Assembly (NCBI GenBank): GCA_024275815.1
Contig: JAJRYI010000196.1
Coordinates: 1 to 8,906, forward strand
Length of the DNA stretch: 8,906 nt
From: Actinomycetes bacterium
Lineage (GTDB): Bacteria > Actinomycetota > Acidimicrobiia > Spongiisociales > UBA5794
Reading direction: 5' to 3'
The position numbers were made by a program, and so were the translations under genes. The notes under the pieces are model-generated. The model had not been told where the DNA came from. It saw only the letters and a list, made by a program, of their open reading frames with translations, and did not search any database. Below are positions 1-6,402 of the stretch, piece by piece (the stretch's first letter is position 1; each line of letters begins with the position of its first letter).

Positions 1-1
1 G

Positions 2-478
2 CGAGATGTCGCGTTCTGGACACAGCACTTCGGCCTCCGGTGCGTCTACGACTTCACCCGGGACAACGCCGGGTTCGTTCTGCTCGCCGACGAGCACTGG
101 GATCCCGAGGGGCACGACTTCCTCCTCGAGATCATCGGCGGCGAGTTCGACAGCATCGACGGACCGGTATGGGAATCTCGCGGTCCCTGCTACGACCACC
201 TCTGTTTCACCACGAGCGACGTCGAGGGAACGTGGCGCAGGGCCGTTGCAGCCGGGGTCCCACCCCTCGCCGAGCCCCGGTTCCACCCGGAGTGGGATGC
301 GACCGTTGCGTGGCTCTACGACGCCGACGGCACGCACATCGAACTGATGACACCGGTCCCGCCCGAGGCGTTCGGAGAAGCAACCGGCGGCGCCTGCACC
401 TCCCGGTACGTCGATGGATGGAAGCGGGACGTCCCCGTCTCCCCCAGGCCGGAAGGGAAGCCTCAGATCACGGTGTGA
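2..478 (+). CDS. VOC (glyoxalase/bleomycin-resistance/dioxygenase) superfamily protein, 5'-truncated
   Basis: An open frame runs from the left edge to a TGA at 476-478, giving 158 visible residues with no start codon, so the N-terminus lies outside the window. The fragment opens inside the first beta-alpha-beta module (RDVAFWTQHFGLR) and continues with LLEII (Glu43 of the fragment), YDHLCFTTSDVE (His66) and the terminal strand DADGTHIELMTPV (Glu114). In VOC enzymes these are the usual positions of three of the four metal ligands; the first ligand would sit on the missing N-terminal strand. VOC proteins are small cytosolic metalloenzymes: lyases, epimerases, ring-cleavage dioxygenases or drug-binding proteins. 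The visible part does not say which. A roughly 40-residue tail follows the last strand. The gene converges on the phosphotriesterase-like gene with only 12 nt between the stops, so it need not share that pathway. The family is fairly sure; the function is unknown. Confidence 0.75.
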   Translation, partial: RDVAFWTQHFGLRCVYDFTRDNAGFVLLADEHWDPEGHDFLLEIIGGEFDSIDGPVWESRGPCYDHLCFTTSDVEGTWRRAVAAGVPPLAEPRFHPEWDATVAWLYDADGTHIELMTPVPPEAFGEATGGACTSRYVDGWKRDVPVSPRPEGKPQITV

Positions 479-485
479 GCCGGTT

Positions 486-507
486 GGCTCCTACACGGAG
501 AGGAGCC
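486..507. terminator. Possible bidirectional hairpin between convergent genes
   Basis: A 7-bp perfect stem (GGCTCCT at 486-492, AGGAGCC at 501-507) encloses an 8-nt loop. It begins 8 nt after the VOC stop and overlaps the last codons of the phosphotriesterase-like gene on the other strand. Its position between convergent stops suits a shared terminator. No T-run follows on either strand, and a stem this short can occur by chance in GC-rich DNA. Confidence 0.35.
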
Positions 508-1609
508 GCGCCGGGTTGCCGGCGGCGACGAGATCGACCTGGTCGTCGGGGTATCCGGCAGCACGCAGGTTCGGCAGCAGCCAGCCCGGCACCCTGGTGA
601 ACCCGGTACCGGCGTACCTGCTGGCGCAGAGTTTCCAGCTCGCGTCGTGGCCTACCACCACACGGTCCCCGTAACCGGCCTGCATCATCTTGGCGACGAT
701 GATCGCTTGCTGGATCTCGGGCTGTTCGATGAACCCCACCAGCTCCATGTTCGTCACCATGCCGAAGGTGTCGACGCAGATCGTGACACCTTCGTCGGCG
801 ACCCGCGCCAGGAACTCGATGTCGATGGTGAACGAGTCAGGGTCGCGCAGGATGCCTGCGAGGTCCCGGTTCCCCGCGAGGTTCTGTGAGTGGCCCCAGA
901 TGAGGCGCTCGGGATCGGCGCCCGCCTCGACCAGGATGCCGAGCATCTCCCACGAGTCGTCGGGGGAGAACTCCAGACCGTTGTGGACCATCATCGCAAG
1001 ACCCGTCTCCGCCTGTGCCCGGGCACAGGCGGTGAGCGCCCGCAGCGTCGGGTCGTCGAGCACGTTGGCCGCGGCTTTGATGATCCCCGGCTTGACATCG
1101 GTGCCGTCCAGCCCGTTCTCCACCTCTCCGAGGATGAACGCCGTCATGTCGTCGACCGACATCTCGAAGTACTCGGGGGGCCAGACCTCATGGGCGTACA
1201 GACCGGTCGCCGCCACGATCTTGACGCCGGTCTCGTCCGACAACCGGCGCATCTCTCCCGCCTTCCTCGACATCGCCTTGGTACTCACCGAGACGATGCA
1301 ATCCCCGCCCGCTTCCCGGTACAGCTCGAGTTCCTCACGAGCGATGTCGGGATCGGTCCAGTCCCAGTACGAAGGCTCCGGGATGAACGCACCGGCGTAC
1401 AACGCTCGCAGGTTCCGCAGCGAGATCTCGCCGGGCTCGAACGGAAGCTCGCCGCCGAAGTGCTCCAGGATCGGAGCCGCGTACTGGTCGATGTAACCAC
1501 CCTCCTGCAAGGCGTTCCCCACACCGACGAACACGTGGTCGTGCATCGACGTGACACCCAGATCCTGCGGTGGCATCTCGCCGGTGACGGTGATGATGTG
1601 CTTTCCCAT
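491..1609 (-). CDS. Phosphotriesterase-family (PTE, amidohydrolase superfamily) metal-dependent hydrolase
   Basis: The 372-residue protein has a near-complete PTE-family ligand set: the HxH pair MHDH (His23, His25), the bridging lysine in GIIKAA (Lys178, carboxylated in characterised members), His209 (MMVHNG), His240 (IWGHSQN) and Asp322 (VVVGHDAS). The tail GNPARLL is also typical. The family builds a binuclear metal centre in a TIM barrel and hydrolyses phosphotriesters, lactones, sugar-phosphate lactones or amides; the substrate here is not readable. No signal peptide is seen, so it is likely cytosolic. The ATG at 1607-1609 is chosen because GGAGGG (1616-1621 on the complement) lies 6 nt before it. 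An upstream in-frame start would add 14 residues that run over this ribosome binding site. It follows the ureohydrolase gene after 25 nt on the same strand, so the two are very likely co-transcribed. The family is strongly supported. Confidence 0.92.
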   Translation of the reverse strand: MGKHIITVTGEMPPQDLGVTSMHDHVFVGVGNALQEGGYIDQYAAPILEHFGGELPFEPGEISLRNLRALYAGAFIPEPSYWDWTDPDIAREELELYREAGGDCIVSVSTKAMSRKAGEMRRLSDETGVKIVAATGLYAHEVWPPEYFEMSVDDMTAFILGEVENGLDGTDVKPGIIKAAANVLDDPTLRALTACARAQAETGLAMMVHNGLEFSPDDSWEMLGILVEAGADPERLIWGHSQNLAGNRDLAGILRDPDSFTIDIEFLARVADEGVTICVDTFGMVTNMELVGFIEQPEIQQAIIVAKMMQAGYGDRVVVGHDASWKLCASRYAGTGFTRVPGWLLPNLRAAGYPDDQVDLVAAGNPARLLSV

Positions 1610-1634
1610 GTCGATCCCTCCGATCGCTGGTCGA

Positions 1635-2606
1635 TCACTCCCTGCGGTCACCGACCGCCATCAGCGCCAGAAGCTCGTAGGCCATGTTGGCTGCAGCCAC
1701 GGTCGTGATCTCGGCGTGGTCGTAGACGGGTGCCACCTCGACGATGTCGGCGCCGACCAGGTTCACTCCGCTCAGCCCGCGCAGGATCCCTGCGAGCTCT
1801 CGTGTCGTGAACCCCCCGATCTCGGGCGTGCCGGTACCGGGGGCGAACGCAGGATCCAGCACGTCGATGTCGATGCTGACGTACACCGGATGATCGTCGA
1901 TGCGCTCGCGGACCCGTTCCACGACCCCACGGATCCCGATGTCTTCGATCTCCCAAGTCCCGACGACGGAGAAGCCCATGCTCGCATCCTCGCTCAAGTC
2001 GCCGGGCGTGAACAGTGGGCCGCGGATCCCGACATGCAACGAGTGGTCGCGGATGAACAGCCCCTCTTCGGCTGCTCGCCGGAACGGCGTTCCATGTGTG
2101 TGAGGCGCCCCCATGTAGGTGTCCCATGTATCGAGGTGGGCATCGAAGTGCACGAGGGCGACCGGGCCGTACACCTTGGCGACCGAGCGCAGAAGCGGGA
2201 AAGCGATGGTGTGGTCCCCTCCGAGGGCGATGAAGCTGGGGGCTGCCTCCAGGGCGGCCGTCGAGCCTCGCTCGATCTGATCGATCGCGTCCTCGATGAT
2301 GTACGTGCTGACGTTGAGGTCGCCACCATCGACGACCTGCTGGGAGTGGAACGGCTCCACCTCCAGGGACGGGTGGTAATTGCGCAGCAAGCGAGAGCCC
2401 TCCCTGATCCCCTTCGGCCCGAACCTCGCTCCCGGCCGATACGACGTGCCGATGTCGAAGGGGACTCCGAGCACCGTCACATCCCAGGAGGTCACCAGGT
2501 CGGGAGTCGGCAGCCTCGCGAACGTACAGGGGCCGGCGAAACGCGGGAAGTCGCGCGCATCGGGTGGGCCCACGCGGCCATCCGCTTCGGTGTACTCGAT
2601 GCCCAT
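1635..2606 (-). CDS. Agmatinase/arginase-family ureohydrolase (SpeB-like; guanidino substrate unknown)
   Basis: The 323-residue protein has the full binuclear Mn/Ni ureohydrolase signature: GGDH (His132), FDAHLDT (Asp155, His157, Asp159), SIDIDVLDPAFAPGTGTPE (Asp246, Asp248) and EVAPVYD (Glu290). Length and motif spacing match whole family members. These enzymes hydrolyse a guanidino group to urea plus an amine. Agmatine, guanidinobutyrate, guanidine, arginine and related compounds are used by different members, and the motifs alone do not separate them. SpeB-like features include SYRPGARFGPKGIRE near residues 55-69 and HTHGTPFRRAAEEGL near 169-183. The ATG at 2604-2606 is preceded by GGAGG 6 nt away. 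It is the first gene of a leftward pair with the phosphotriesterase-like hydrolase. A 20-bp palindrome lies 27 nt upstream, where a bound repressor would block the promoter. The protein is probably cytosolic. Agmatinase is the default label; guanidine or guanidinobutyrate hydrolase are real alternatives. Confidence 0.93.
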   Translation of the reverse strand: MGIEYTEADGRVGPPDARDFPRFAGPCTFARLPTPDLVTSWDVTVLGVPFDIGTSYRPGARFGPKGIREGSRLLRNYHPSLEVEPFHSQQVVDGGDLNVSTYIIEDAIDQIERGSTAALEAAPSFIALGGDHTIAFPLLRSVAKVYGPVALVHFDAHLDTWDTYMGAPHTHGTPFRRAAEEGLFIRDHSLHVGIRGPLFTPGDLSEDASMGFSVVGTWEIEDIGIRGVVERVRERIDDHPVYVSIDIDVLDPAFAPGTGTPEIGGFTTRELAGILRGLSGVNLVGADIVEVAPVYDHAEITTVAAANMAYELLALMAVGDRRE

Positions 2607-2633
2607 CTCGATCCTCCCCTCCCGAACGTTGTG

Positions 2634-2653
2634 AGCCTATCGAACGATAGGCT
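2634..2653. promoter_or_regulatory. Putative TetR-family operator upstream of the ureohydrolase gene
   Basis: The sequence AGCCTATCGAACGATAGGCT is a perfect inverted repeat: 9-bp arms (2634-2642 and 2645-2653) around a 2-nt centre. Its core CCTATC-N4-GATAGG recurs at 3510-3525, on the other side of the neighbouring tetR gene. It ends 27 nt before the ureohydrolase ATG. Read on the minus strand, its downstream edge holds TAGGCT, a possible -10 box, so binding would cover the promoter. The CTATC/GATAG half-sites resemble tetO operators, which have a 1-nt rather than a 2-nt difference at the centre. Assignment to the adjacent TetR protein is inferred. Confidence 0.75.
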
Positions 2654-2669
2654 AGTCGACTCGCGAGGC

Positions 2670-2692
2670 CATCGCCACCGAACAGGGCGATG
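2670..2692 (-). terminator. Possible weak terminator after the tetR gene
   Basis: CATCGCC (2670-2676) and GGCGATG (2686-2692) form a 7-bp stem with a 9-nt loop, starting 15 nt beyond the tetR stop on its transcribed strand. It lies between the tetR stop and the operator before the ureohydrolase gene. It could end or attenuate tetR transcription and so partly separate the two minus-strand units. No T-run follows, so this is tentative. Confidence 0.35.
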
Positions 2693-2707
2693 CACCGGGA
2701 CGACCGC

Positions 2708-3352
2708 TCAGTCGATGTCGATGGAGGCCGCTCCCGAACGGATGTCGTCGAGGGTCTCGAGTTCGCGCACCATGGCGCGAATGGCGAACGAAGCGAGCTG
2801 GTCGGCGACCTCGTCGGCGTCCGGCACTCCCTTGCCTGCGAGATCGGCGATGTTCCCGAGGATCATCCACGTGATCGCGCGCTGCGCGAAATCCGGGTCG
2901 ACCTCCACGAACTCGCCGTCGGTGATCGCCTGCTCGATCATGGAGCGACGGGACTTGCGCAGACGATCGAGCCGATCCTTCCAGGGAGCGAAGTCCGGGT
3001 CGGACATGACGGTATCGTCCGTGATGCCCGCGAGGTTGTACGGCGAGCGACACAGGAAGGCGATGTCCCACACGAGGTACCGGTACAGGCGTGTGGCTGC
3101 CGAACCCTCCGATCGTGCGAGGCGCTCGGCCATCTCCGGGGCCTCACCGAGATCGAAGTCGAGGAGCGCCTGCATGATCGCGTGCTTCGAATCGAAGTGG
3201 TGGAACAGCGACGGCTGGCTCACGCCGACGGCTGCAGCGATCTCCCTCGTCGAAGTGCCGTAGTAGCCCCTCGTCGCGAACAACCGCGAAGCTTCCCGCA
3301 GGATGCGCTCACGCGTCGGAGCGCCACGCTTCACGCCGATCGTCGGGGTCAT
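2708..3352 (-). CDS. TetR/AcrR-family transcriptional repressor
   Basis: The 214-residue protein has a typical TetR layout. An N-terminal DNA-binding domain reads TRERILREASRLFATRGYYGTSTREIAAAVGVSQ... with the helix-turn-helix at about residues 34-53 (the SLFHHF recognition helix and the following DSKHAIMQALL). A helical ligand-binding and dimerisation domain of about 150 residues follows, without recognisable ligand-specific motifs. The ATG at 3350-3352 is chosen because AAGGAGG lies 5 nt upstream. An ATG five codons earlier would place that site inside the gene, and a longer open frame back to 3679 would absorb the whole regulatory region. The gene is divergent from the ABC importer operon and lies directly upstream of the ureohydrolase pair on the same strand. 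Palindromes with a shared core stand on both flanks (2634-2653, 3510-3525), so autoregulation and control of both neighbours are likely. The inducer is unknown; a substrate or product of this cluster is the natural candidate. Confidence 0.93.
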   Translation of the reverse strand: MTPTIGVKRGAPTRERILREASRLFATRGYYGTSTREIAAAVGVSQPSLFHHFDSKHAIMQALLDFDLGEAPEMAERLARSEGSAATRLYRYLVWDIAFLCRSPYNLAGITDDTVMSDPDFAPWKDRLDRLRKSRRSMIEQAITDGEFVEVDPDFAQRAITWMILGNIADLAGKGVPDADEVADQLASFAIRAMVRELETLDDIRSGAASIDID

Positions 3353-3509
3353 CTCCGCCTCCTTCATTCGGGGCAGGTTACCGGGGATCGGGCCGGCCGC
3401 CTCACACCGGCACATCGGCGGCGGGCAACGAGCACGCCGGATCCTCCGGCTTCTCCACCACTGCCACGACTCCTGCCCGCACCGTCGGAAAAGAGCGGTA
3501 GCACGTTTA

Positions 3510-3525
3510 CCTATCAACTGATAGG
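3510..3525. promoter_or_regulatory. Putative TetR-family operator between tetR and the importer operon
   Basis: The sequence CCTATCAACTGATAGG has perfect 7-bp arms (3510-3516 and 3519-3525) around a 2-nt centre. It matches the palindrome at 2634-2653 at 13 of the 16 core positions; all the differences fall in the four central bases. It lies 157 nt upstream of the tetR ATG and 74 nt upstream of the first permease start, in the divergent intergenic region, so one dimer could act on both promoters. As at the first site, GATAGGCT stands on the transporter-facing side, giving a possible TAGGCT -10 box at 3522-3527. No convincing -35 box was seen. Confidence 0.77.
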
Positions 3526-3560
3526 CTAGGCTCGCCGCCGGGGAACGGGCAAACCGGCCG

Positions 3561-3570
3561 GTGCGATAAT
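3561..3570 (+). promoter_or_regulatory. Candidate extended -10 promoter element for the importer operon
   Basis: TGCGATAAT within 3561-3570 reads as a TGn-extended -10 box with five of six matches to TATAAT. It would place the transcript start near 3577, leaving a short leader with the ribosome binding site at 3586-3591. No good -35 hexamer lies at the proper distance. An alternative is the TAGGCT hexamer inside the operator at 3522-3527. Only transcript mapping would decide between them. Confidence 0.3.
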
Positions 3571-3585
3571 CCGCTGCGGTACGCG

Positions 3586-3591
3586 AAGGAG
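3586..3591 (+). promoter_or_regulatory. Ribosome binding site that favours a TTG start for the first permease
   Basis: AAGGAG lies 8 nt before a TTG at 3600-3602. An in-frame GTG at 3591-3593 overlaps the last base of this site and so could not be served by it. No other purine-rich stretch precedes the GTG. The start is therefore placed at TTG 3600. Confidence 0.6.
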
Positions 3592-3599
3592 TGAGCAGA

Positions 3600-4541
3600 T
3601 TGGGACGATTCGGATTCGTGCTTCGCAGGATCCTTGGTGCGATCCCCCTGCTGATCGGGATCACGCTCTTTACCTTCATCCTGCTTCAACTCGTCCCGGG
3701 TGATCCCGCTCTCACGCTCGCAGGCCCTCGTGCGACCGAAGAGCGTGTCGAGGCCATCCGTGAGGAACTCGGCCTCGATCGATCTCTCCCCGCCCAGTAC
3801 GTCGCGTACGTCGGCAATCTCCTACAGGGCAACCTAGGGCAATCCATTCGTTCGAAGGAGCCCGTCACCTCCATCATCCGTGAGCGCACACCCGTGACCG
3901 TCTGGCTCCTCGGCGCCGCGCTCATCCTGTCCGTGTCGATCGCGGTTCCCCTCGGTGCACACGCGGCCAGACATCGCGGAGGCTGGATCGATCATGCGAT
4001 CCGCGTGGTGAGCACGTTCTTCCTCACGATGCCACCGTTCTGGGTCGGGCTCATGCTGCTGCTCGTGTTCGCTCTCGGCGCCGGATGGTTCCCCGTCGGC
4101 GGTTTCGGCGAAACGACCGCGGAGCGGCTCCGGGCCATCGCCCTTCCCGCGTTCACCCTGGCGTTGTGGATCTTCCCGATCCAGCTCCAGTCCTTCCGCT
4201 CCTCGATGATCGATGTCGACGGCTCGGACTACCTCCAGGCCGGTCGCTCGATCGGGCTCGAGGGCTTGACGCTCTTCAGGCGCTACATCCTGAGGAACGC
4301 GACGGCCGCCATGGTCACGCTACTGGCGGTCCAGATGGGGTTCATGCTCTTCGGTGCCGTGATCGTGGAGACGACGTTCAACCTCAATGGACTCGGCGAT
4401 GCCATGGTGCGCGCCGTCAGCGGGAGGGACTTCGCCGTCGTCCAGGGCATCACCATCGTCTTCGCCGTGGCGGTGATCGCAATCAACCTCCTGGCGGATG
4501 TCATCGTCGCCGCTCTCGACCCGCGAGTGGAGATCCAATGA
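3600..4541 (+). CDS. dppB: Dipeptide/oligopeptide-type ABC importer permease (DppB/OppB family)
   Basis: The 313-residue integral membrane protein begins VLRRILGAIPLLIGITLFTFILLQLVPGDPA, the hallmark N-terminus of DppB/OppB permeases. Hydrophobic segments at about 11-32, 99-122, 137-160, 178-196, 238-258 and 281-306 give the usual six spans. The coupling EAA-type loop is at 211-233 (YLQAGRSIGL...RRYILRN), and the tail LDPRVEIQ is also typical. It forms half of the transmembrane channel and pairs with the next gene's product. Family members import di- and oligopeptides, nickel, glutathione, sugars or other small solutes, so substrate is not implied. The start is the TTG at 3600, set by AAGGAG at 3586-3591; GTG at 3591 is the alternative and adds three residues. 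Its stop overlaps the next ATG (ATGA), which suggests translational coupling. A putative operator lies 74 nt upstream. Confidence 0.93.
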   Translation: MGRFGFVLRRILGAIPLLIGITLFTFILLQLVPGDPALTLAGPRATEERVEAIREELGLDRSLPAQYVAYVGNLLQGNLGQSIRSKEPVTSIIRERTPVTVWLLGAALILSVSIAVPLGAHAARHRGGWIDHAIRVVSTFFLTMPPFWVGLMLLLVFALGAGWFPVGGFGETTAERLRAIALPAFTLALWIFPIQLQSFRSSMIDVDGSDYLQAGRSIGLEGLTLFRRYILRNATAAMVTLLAVQMGFMLFGAVIVETTFNLNGLGDAMVRAVSGRDFAVVQGITIVFAVAVIAINLLADVIVAALDPRVEIQ

Positions 4542-5410
4542 AGCTTCGTAGACGCTCCCGATCTGGAAGGCTGGCGGTCGAACCGGCAGATCCGGTCGCG
4601 GCCAAGCCTCCGGTACCGACATCCCTCAAGATCGGGGCAGCCATCCTCGGCATCTTCGTCGTCGTCGCCGCCTTCGCCCCCCTCATCGCGACCCACGATC
4701 CCGCGTTCCAGGATCTCACCGACAAGCTCGCTTCACCGTCGGCCGAGCACTGGCTCGGTACCGATCAGCTCGGCCGGGATGCGTTCTCGAGACTCGTGTA
4801 CGCTGCACGCACCGACCTCATCGTCGGGTTCCTCGCAGCGCTCTTCCCGCTGATCCTCGGAACGACCCTCGGTGCCATTGCAGGGTTCTTCGGAGGATGG
4901 GTCGACACCGTCATCAGCCGCGTCGCCGATGCGGTCCAATCCTTCCCGGTGTACGTGTTCCTCATCGCTCTCGTGTTCGTGCTCGGCACCGGCGTGATGC
5001 CCATCCTCGTCGCGTTCACCGCTATCGCCTGGGTGCCTTACACGCGACTCATCCGCACCGAGATCCTGCGAGCGAAGGGACTCGACTACGTCGCCGCCGC
5101 CGTCGTGGCCGGCCTACCGCACCGCAGGATCCTGTTCCGACACGTACTCCCCAACTCGGTACGCCAGACGGTCGTCTACTTCATGTCCGACGTGATCCTG
5201 GCGACCGTGACGCTGGCCACGCTCTCCTTCCTCGGGCTGGGCCTTCCCGTCGAGCAACCCGAATGGGGCCGGATGATCAGCGAAGGGAGGACGTTCCTGC
5301 GTAATCAATGGTGGCTCTCGACAGTGCCCGGGCTCGTGATAGTGGCTCTCGGTATGGGCTACGCCCTGATCGGAGACGGTCTTGCCCAGCGACTGAGAGG
5401 GGACGGATGA
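4538..5410 (+). CDS. dppC: Dipeptide/oligopeptide-type ABC importer permease (DppC/OppC family)
   Basis: The 290-residue protein shows the OppC/DppC pattern. A basic, non-membrane N-terminus (MKLRRRSRSGR) precedes the first span at about 31-51. The family signature HWLGTDQLGRDAFSRLVYAAR follows at 71-91. Further spans lie at about 94-117, 137-168, 210-233 and 262-282. The EAA coupling loop is at 184-206 (YVAAAVVAGLPHRRILFRHVLPN). It forms the second half of the permease heterodimer and contacts the ATPases through this loop. The ATG at 4538 overlaps the previous stop by 4 nt, and a GGAG lies just upstream inside the preceding gene. The protein ends GDGLAQRLRGDG rather than with the DPR-type tail common in the family, a minor difference. 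The larger open frame starting at 4085 only extends over the preceding permease and is not the real start. Confidence 0.94.
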   Translation: MKLRRRSRSGRLAVEPADPVAAKPPVPTSLKIGAAILGIFVVVAAFAPLIATHDPAFQDLTDKLASPSAEHWLGTDQLGRDAFSRLVYAARTDLIVGFLAALFPLILGTTLGAIAGFFGGWVDTVISRVADAVQSFPVYVFLIALVFVLGTGVMPILVAFTAIAWVPYTRLIRTEILRAKGLDYVAAAVVAGLPHRRILFRHVLPNSVRQTVVYFMSDVILATVTLATLSFLGLGLPVEQPEWGRMISEGRTFLRNQWWLSTVPGLVIVALGMGYALIGDGLAQRLRGDG

Positions 5411-6402
5411 CCACGGCACTCGAAGTTCGGAACCTCTCGGTCGAGATCACCCGCCACGGCCACACCATCCGGCCGGTGGACGACGTGTCCTTGTCCGTCG
5501 ACGCCGGCGACTGTCTCGGGCTCGTCGGCGAATCGGGGGCCGGCAAGAGCATGACCCTCAAGGCGATCCTCGGCCTCCTCCCCAAAGGCGCCCGAGTGAC
5601 CTCCGGCGAGCTGCTGCTGCACACGGCGGAAGGCACACTCGCGTCGATCGATCCCATCTCCGTGCGCGGACATGGAATATCGATGGTGTTCCAGGAACCG
5701 ATGACCGCACTCAACCCCACCCGCCGGGTCGTCGACATCATCGCCGACGGCGCCAGGGCTCATCGCGACATGAGTAAGAGTGAGGCACACGAGACCGCCG
5801 TGCGACTGCTCGGCGAGGTCGGTGTTCCTGCCCCCGAGCGCCGTGCTCGAGCCTGGCCTCACCAGCTATCGGGGGGCCTACGCCAGCGCGTCATGATCGC
5901 GATGGCGCTTGCGACCGAACCCGATGTACTGCTGTGTGACGAGCCCACCACAGCCCTCGACGTCACCGTGCAGGATCAGATCCTCGGCCTCCTCGACCGC
6001 ATCCGCCGTGAACGCGGCCTGTCGATCATCTTCGTCACCCACGACCTCGCGGTGATCGGCCAGGTTGCCCAGGAGGTCGCCGTGATGTACGCGGGGAGAG
6101 TCGTCGAGACCGGGCCGGTACGTCCCGTGCTGGACCGGTCGCTCCATCCCTACACCAACGCACTCGTCACATCGATCCCTCATGTCGACATTGGGACGGA
6201 TCAGCGGCTCCGAACGATCGAGGGAGCACCTCCCGACCCGGCGAACTTCCCACCCGGCTGTCGTTTCTCTCCCCGGTGCCCCTTCGCCCAACCCGACTGC
6301 ACCCGCGCCGAGCATGTGCTCGTCGAGCAGGCAACCGATCACCGCACCGCGTGCATCCATCCCGAAGCGCTCGCATCGATATCCGTGGAGGGCTCACCAT
6401 GA
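5407..6402 (+). CDS. dppD: ABC importer ATP-binding protein (DppD/OppD family)
   Basis: The 331-residue cytosolic ATPase carries a full nucleotide-binding domain: Walker A GESGAGKS (41-48), Q-loop Gln96 (VFQEPMTALNP), signature LSGGLRQ (154-160), Walker B with catalytic Glu (VLLCDEPTTALD, 174-185) and H-loop His212. The C-terminal oligopeptide-transporter domain contains HPYTNAL near 247-253 and four cysteines (Cys285, 291, 298, 316) in the pattern C-x5-C-x6-C-x17-C. In mycobacterial OppABCD a comparable cysteine set binds an iron-sulfur cluster, so one is possible here. It pairs with the next ATPase to power the DppB/DppC channel. The ATG at 5407 overlaps the permease stop (ATGA), preceded by GAGGGG. 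An earlier in-frame start at 5308 would lie deep inside the permease gene and has no domain support. Confidence 0.95.
   Translation: MTTALEVRNLSVEITRHGHTIRPVDDVSLSVDAGDCLGLVGESGAGKSMTLKAILGLLPKGARVTSGELLLHTAEGTLASIDPISVRGHGISMVFQEPMTALNPTRRVVDIIADGARAHRDMSKSEAHETAVRLLGEVGVPAPERRARAWPHQLSGGLRQRVMIAMALATEPDVLLCDEPTTALDVTVQDQILGLLDRIRRERGLSIIFVTHDLAVIGQVAQEVAVMYAGRVVETGPVRPVLDRSLHPYTNALVTSIPHVDIGTDQRLRTIEGAPPDPANFPPGCRFSPRCPFAQPDCTRAEHVLVEQATDHRTACIHPEALASISVEGSP

Noticed and set aside
1610..1651. Earlier in-frame start for the phosphotriesterase-like gene
   Set aside because: It adds 14 residues unlike the family N-terminus, overlaps the end of the ureohydrolase gene and buries the GGAGGG site that serves the ATG at 1609.
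2607..2707. Guanidine riboswitch before the ureohydrolase gene
   Set aside because: The leader is too short and is explained by a palindromic operator and one small hairpin; no guanidine riboswitch motif was recognised.
1551..3263. Very long + strand open frame (570 codons)
   Set aside because: It lies antisense to the ureohydrolase and tetR genes, has a composition typical of GC-rich shadow frames, and shows no recognisable domain.
3436..3450. GCCGGA/TCCGGC hairpin in the tetR/importer intergenic region
   Set aside because: A 6-bp stem with a 3-nt loop is common by chance in DNA this GC-rich, and it matches neither the operator core nor any terminator position.
3353..3679. In-frame upstream extension of the tetR gene (a 323-residue reading)
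   Set aside because: It would translate through the divergent intergenic region, the putative operator and the start of the first permease gene. The extra sequence has no TetR-like content, and a strong AAGGAGG site fixes the start at 3352.
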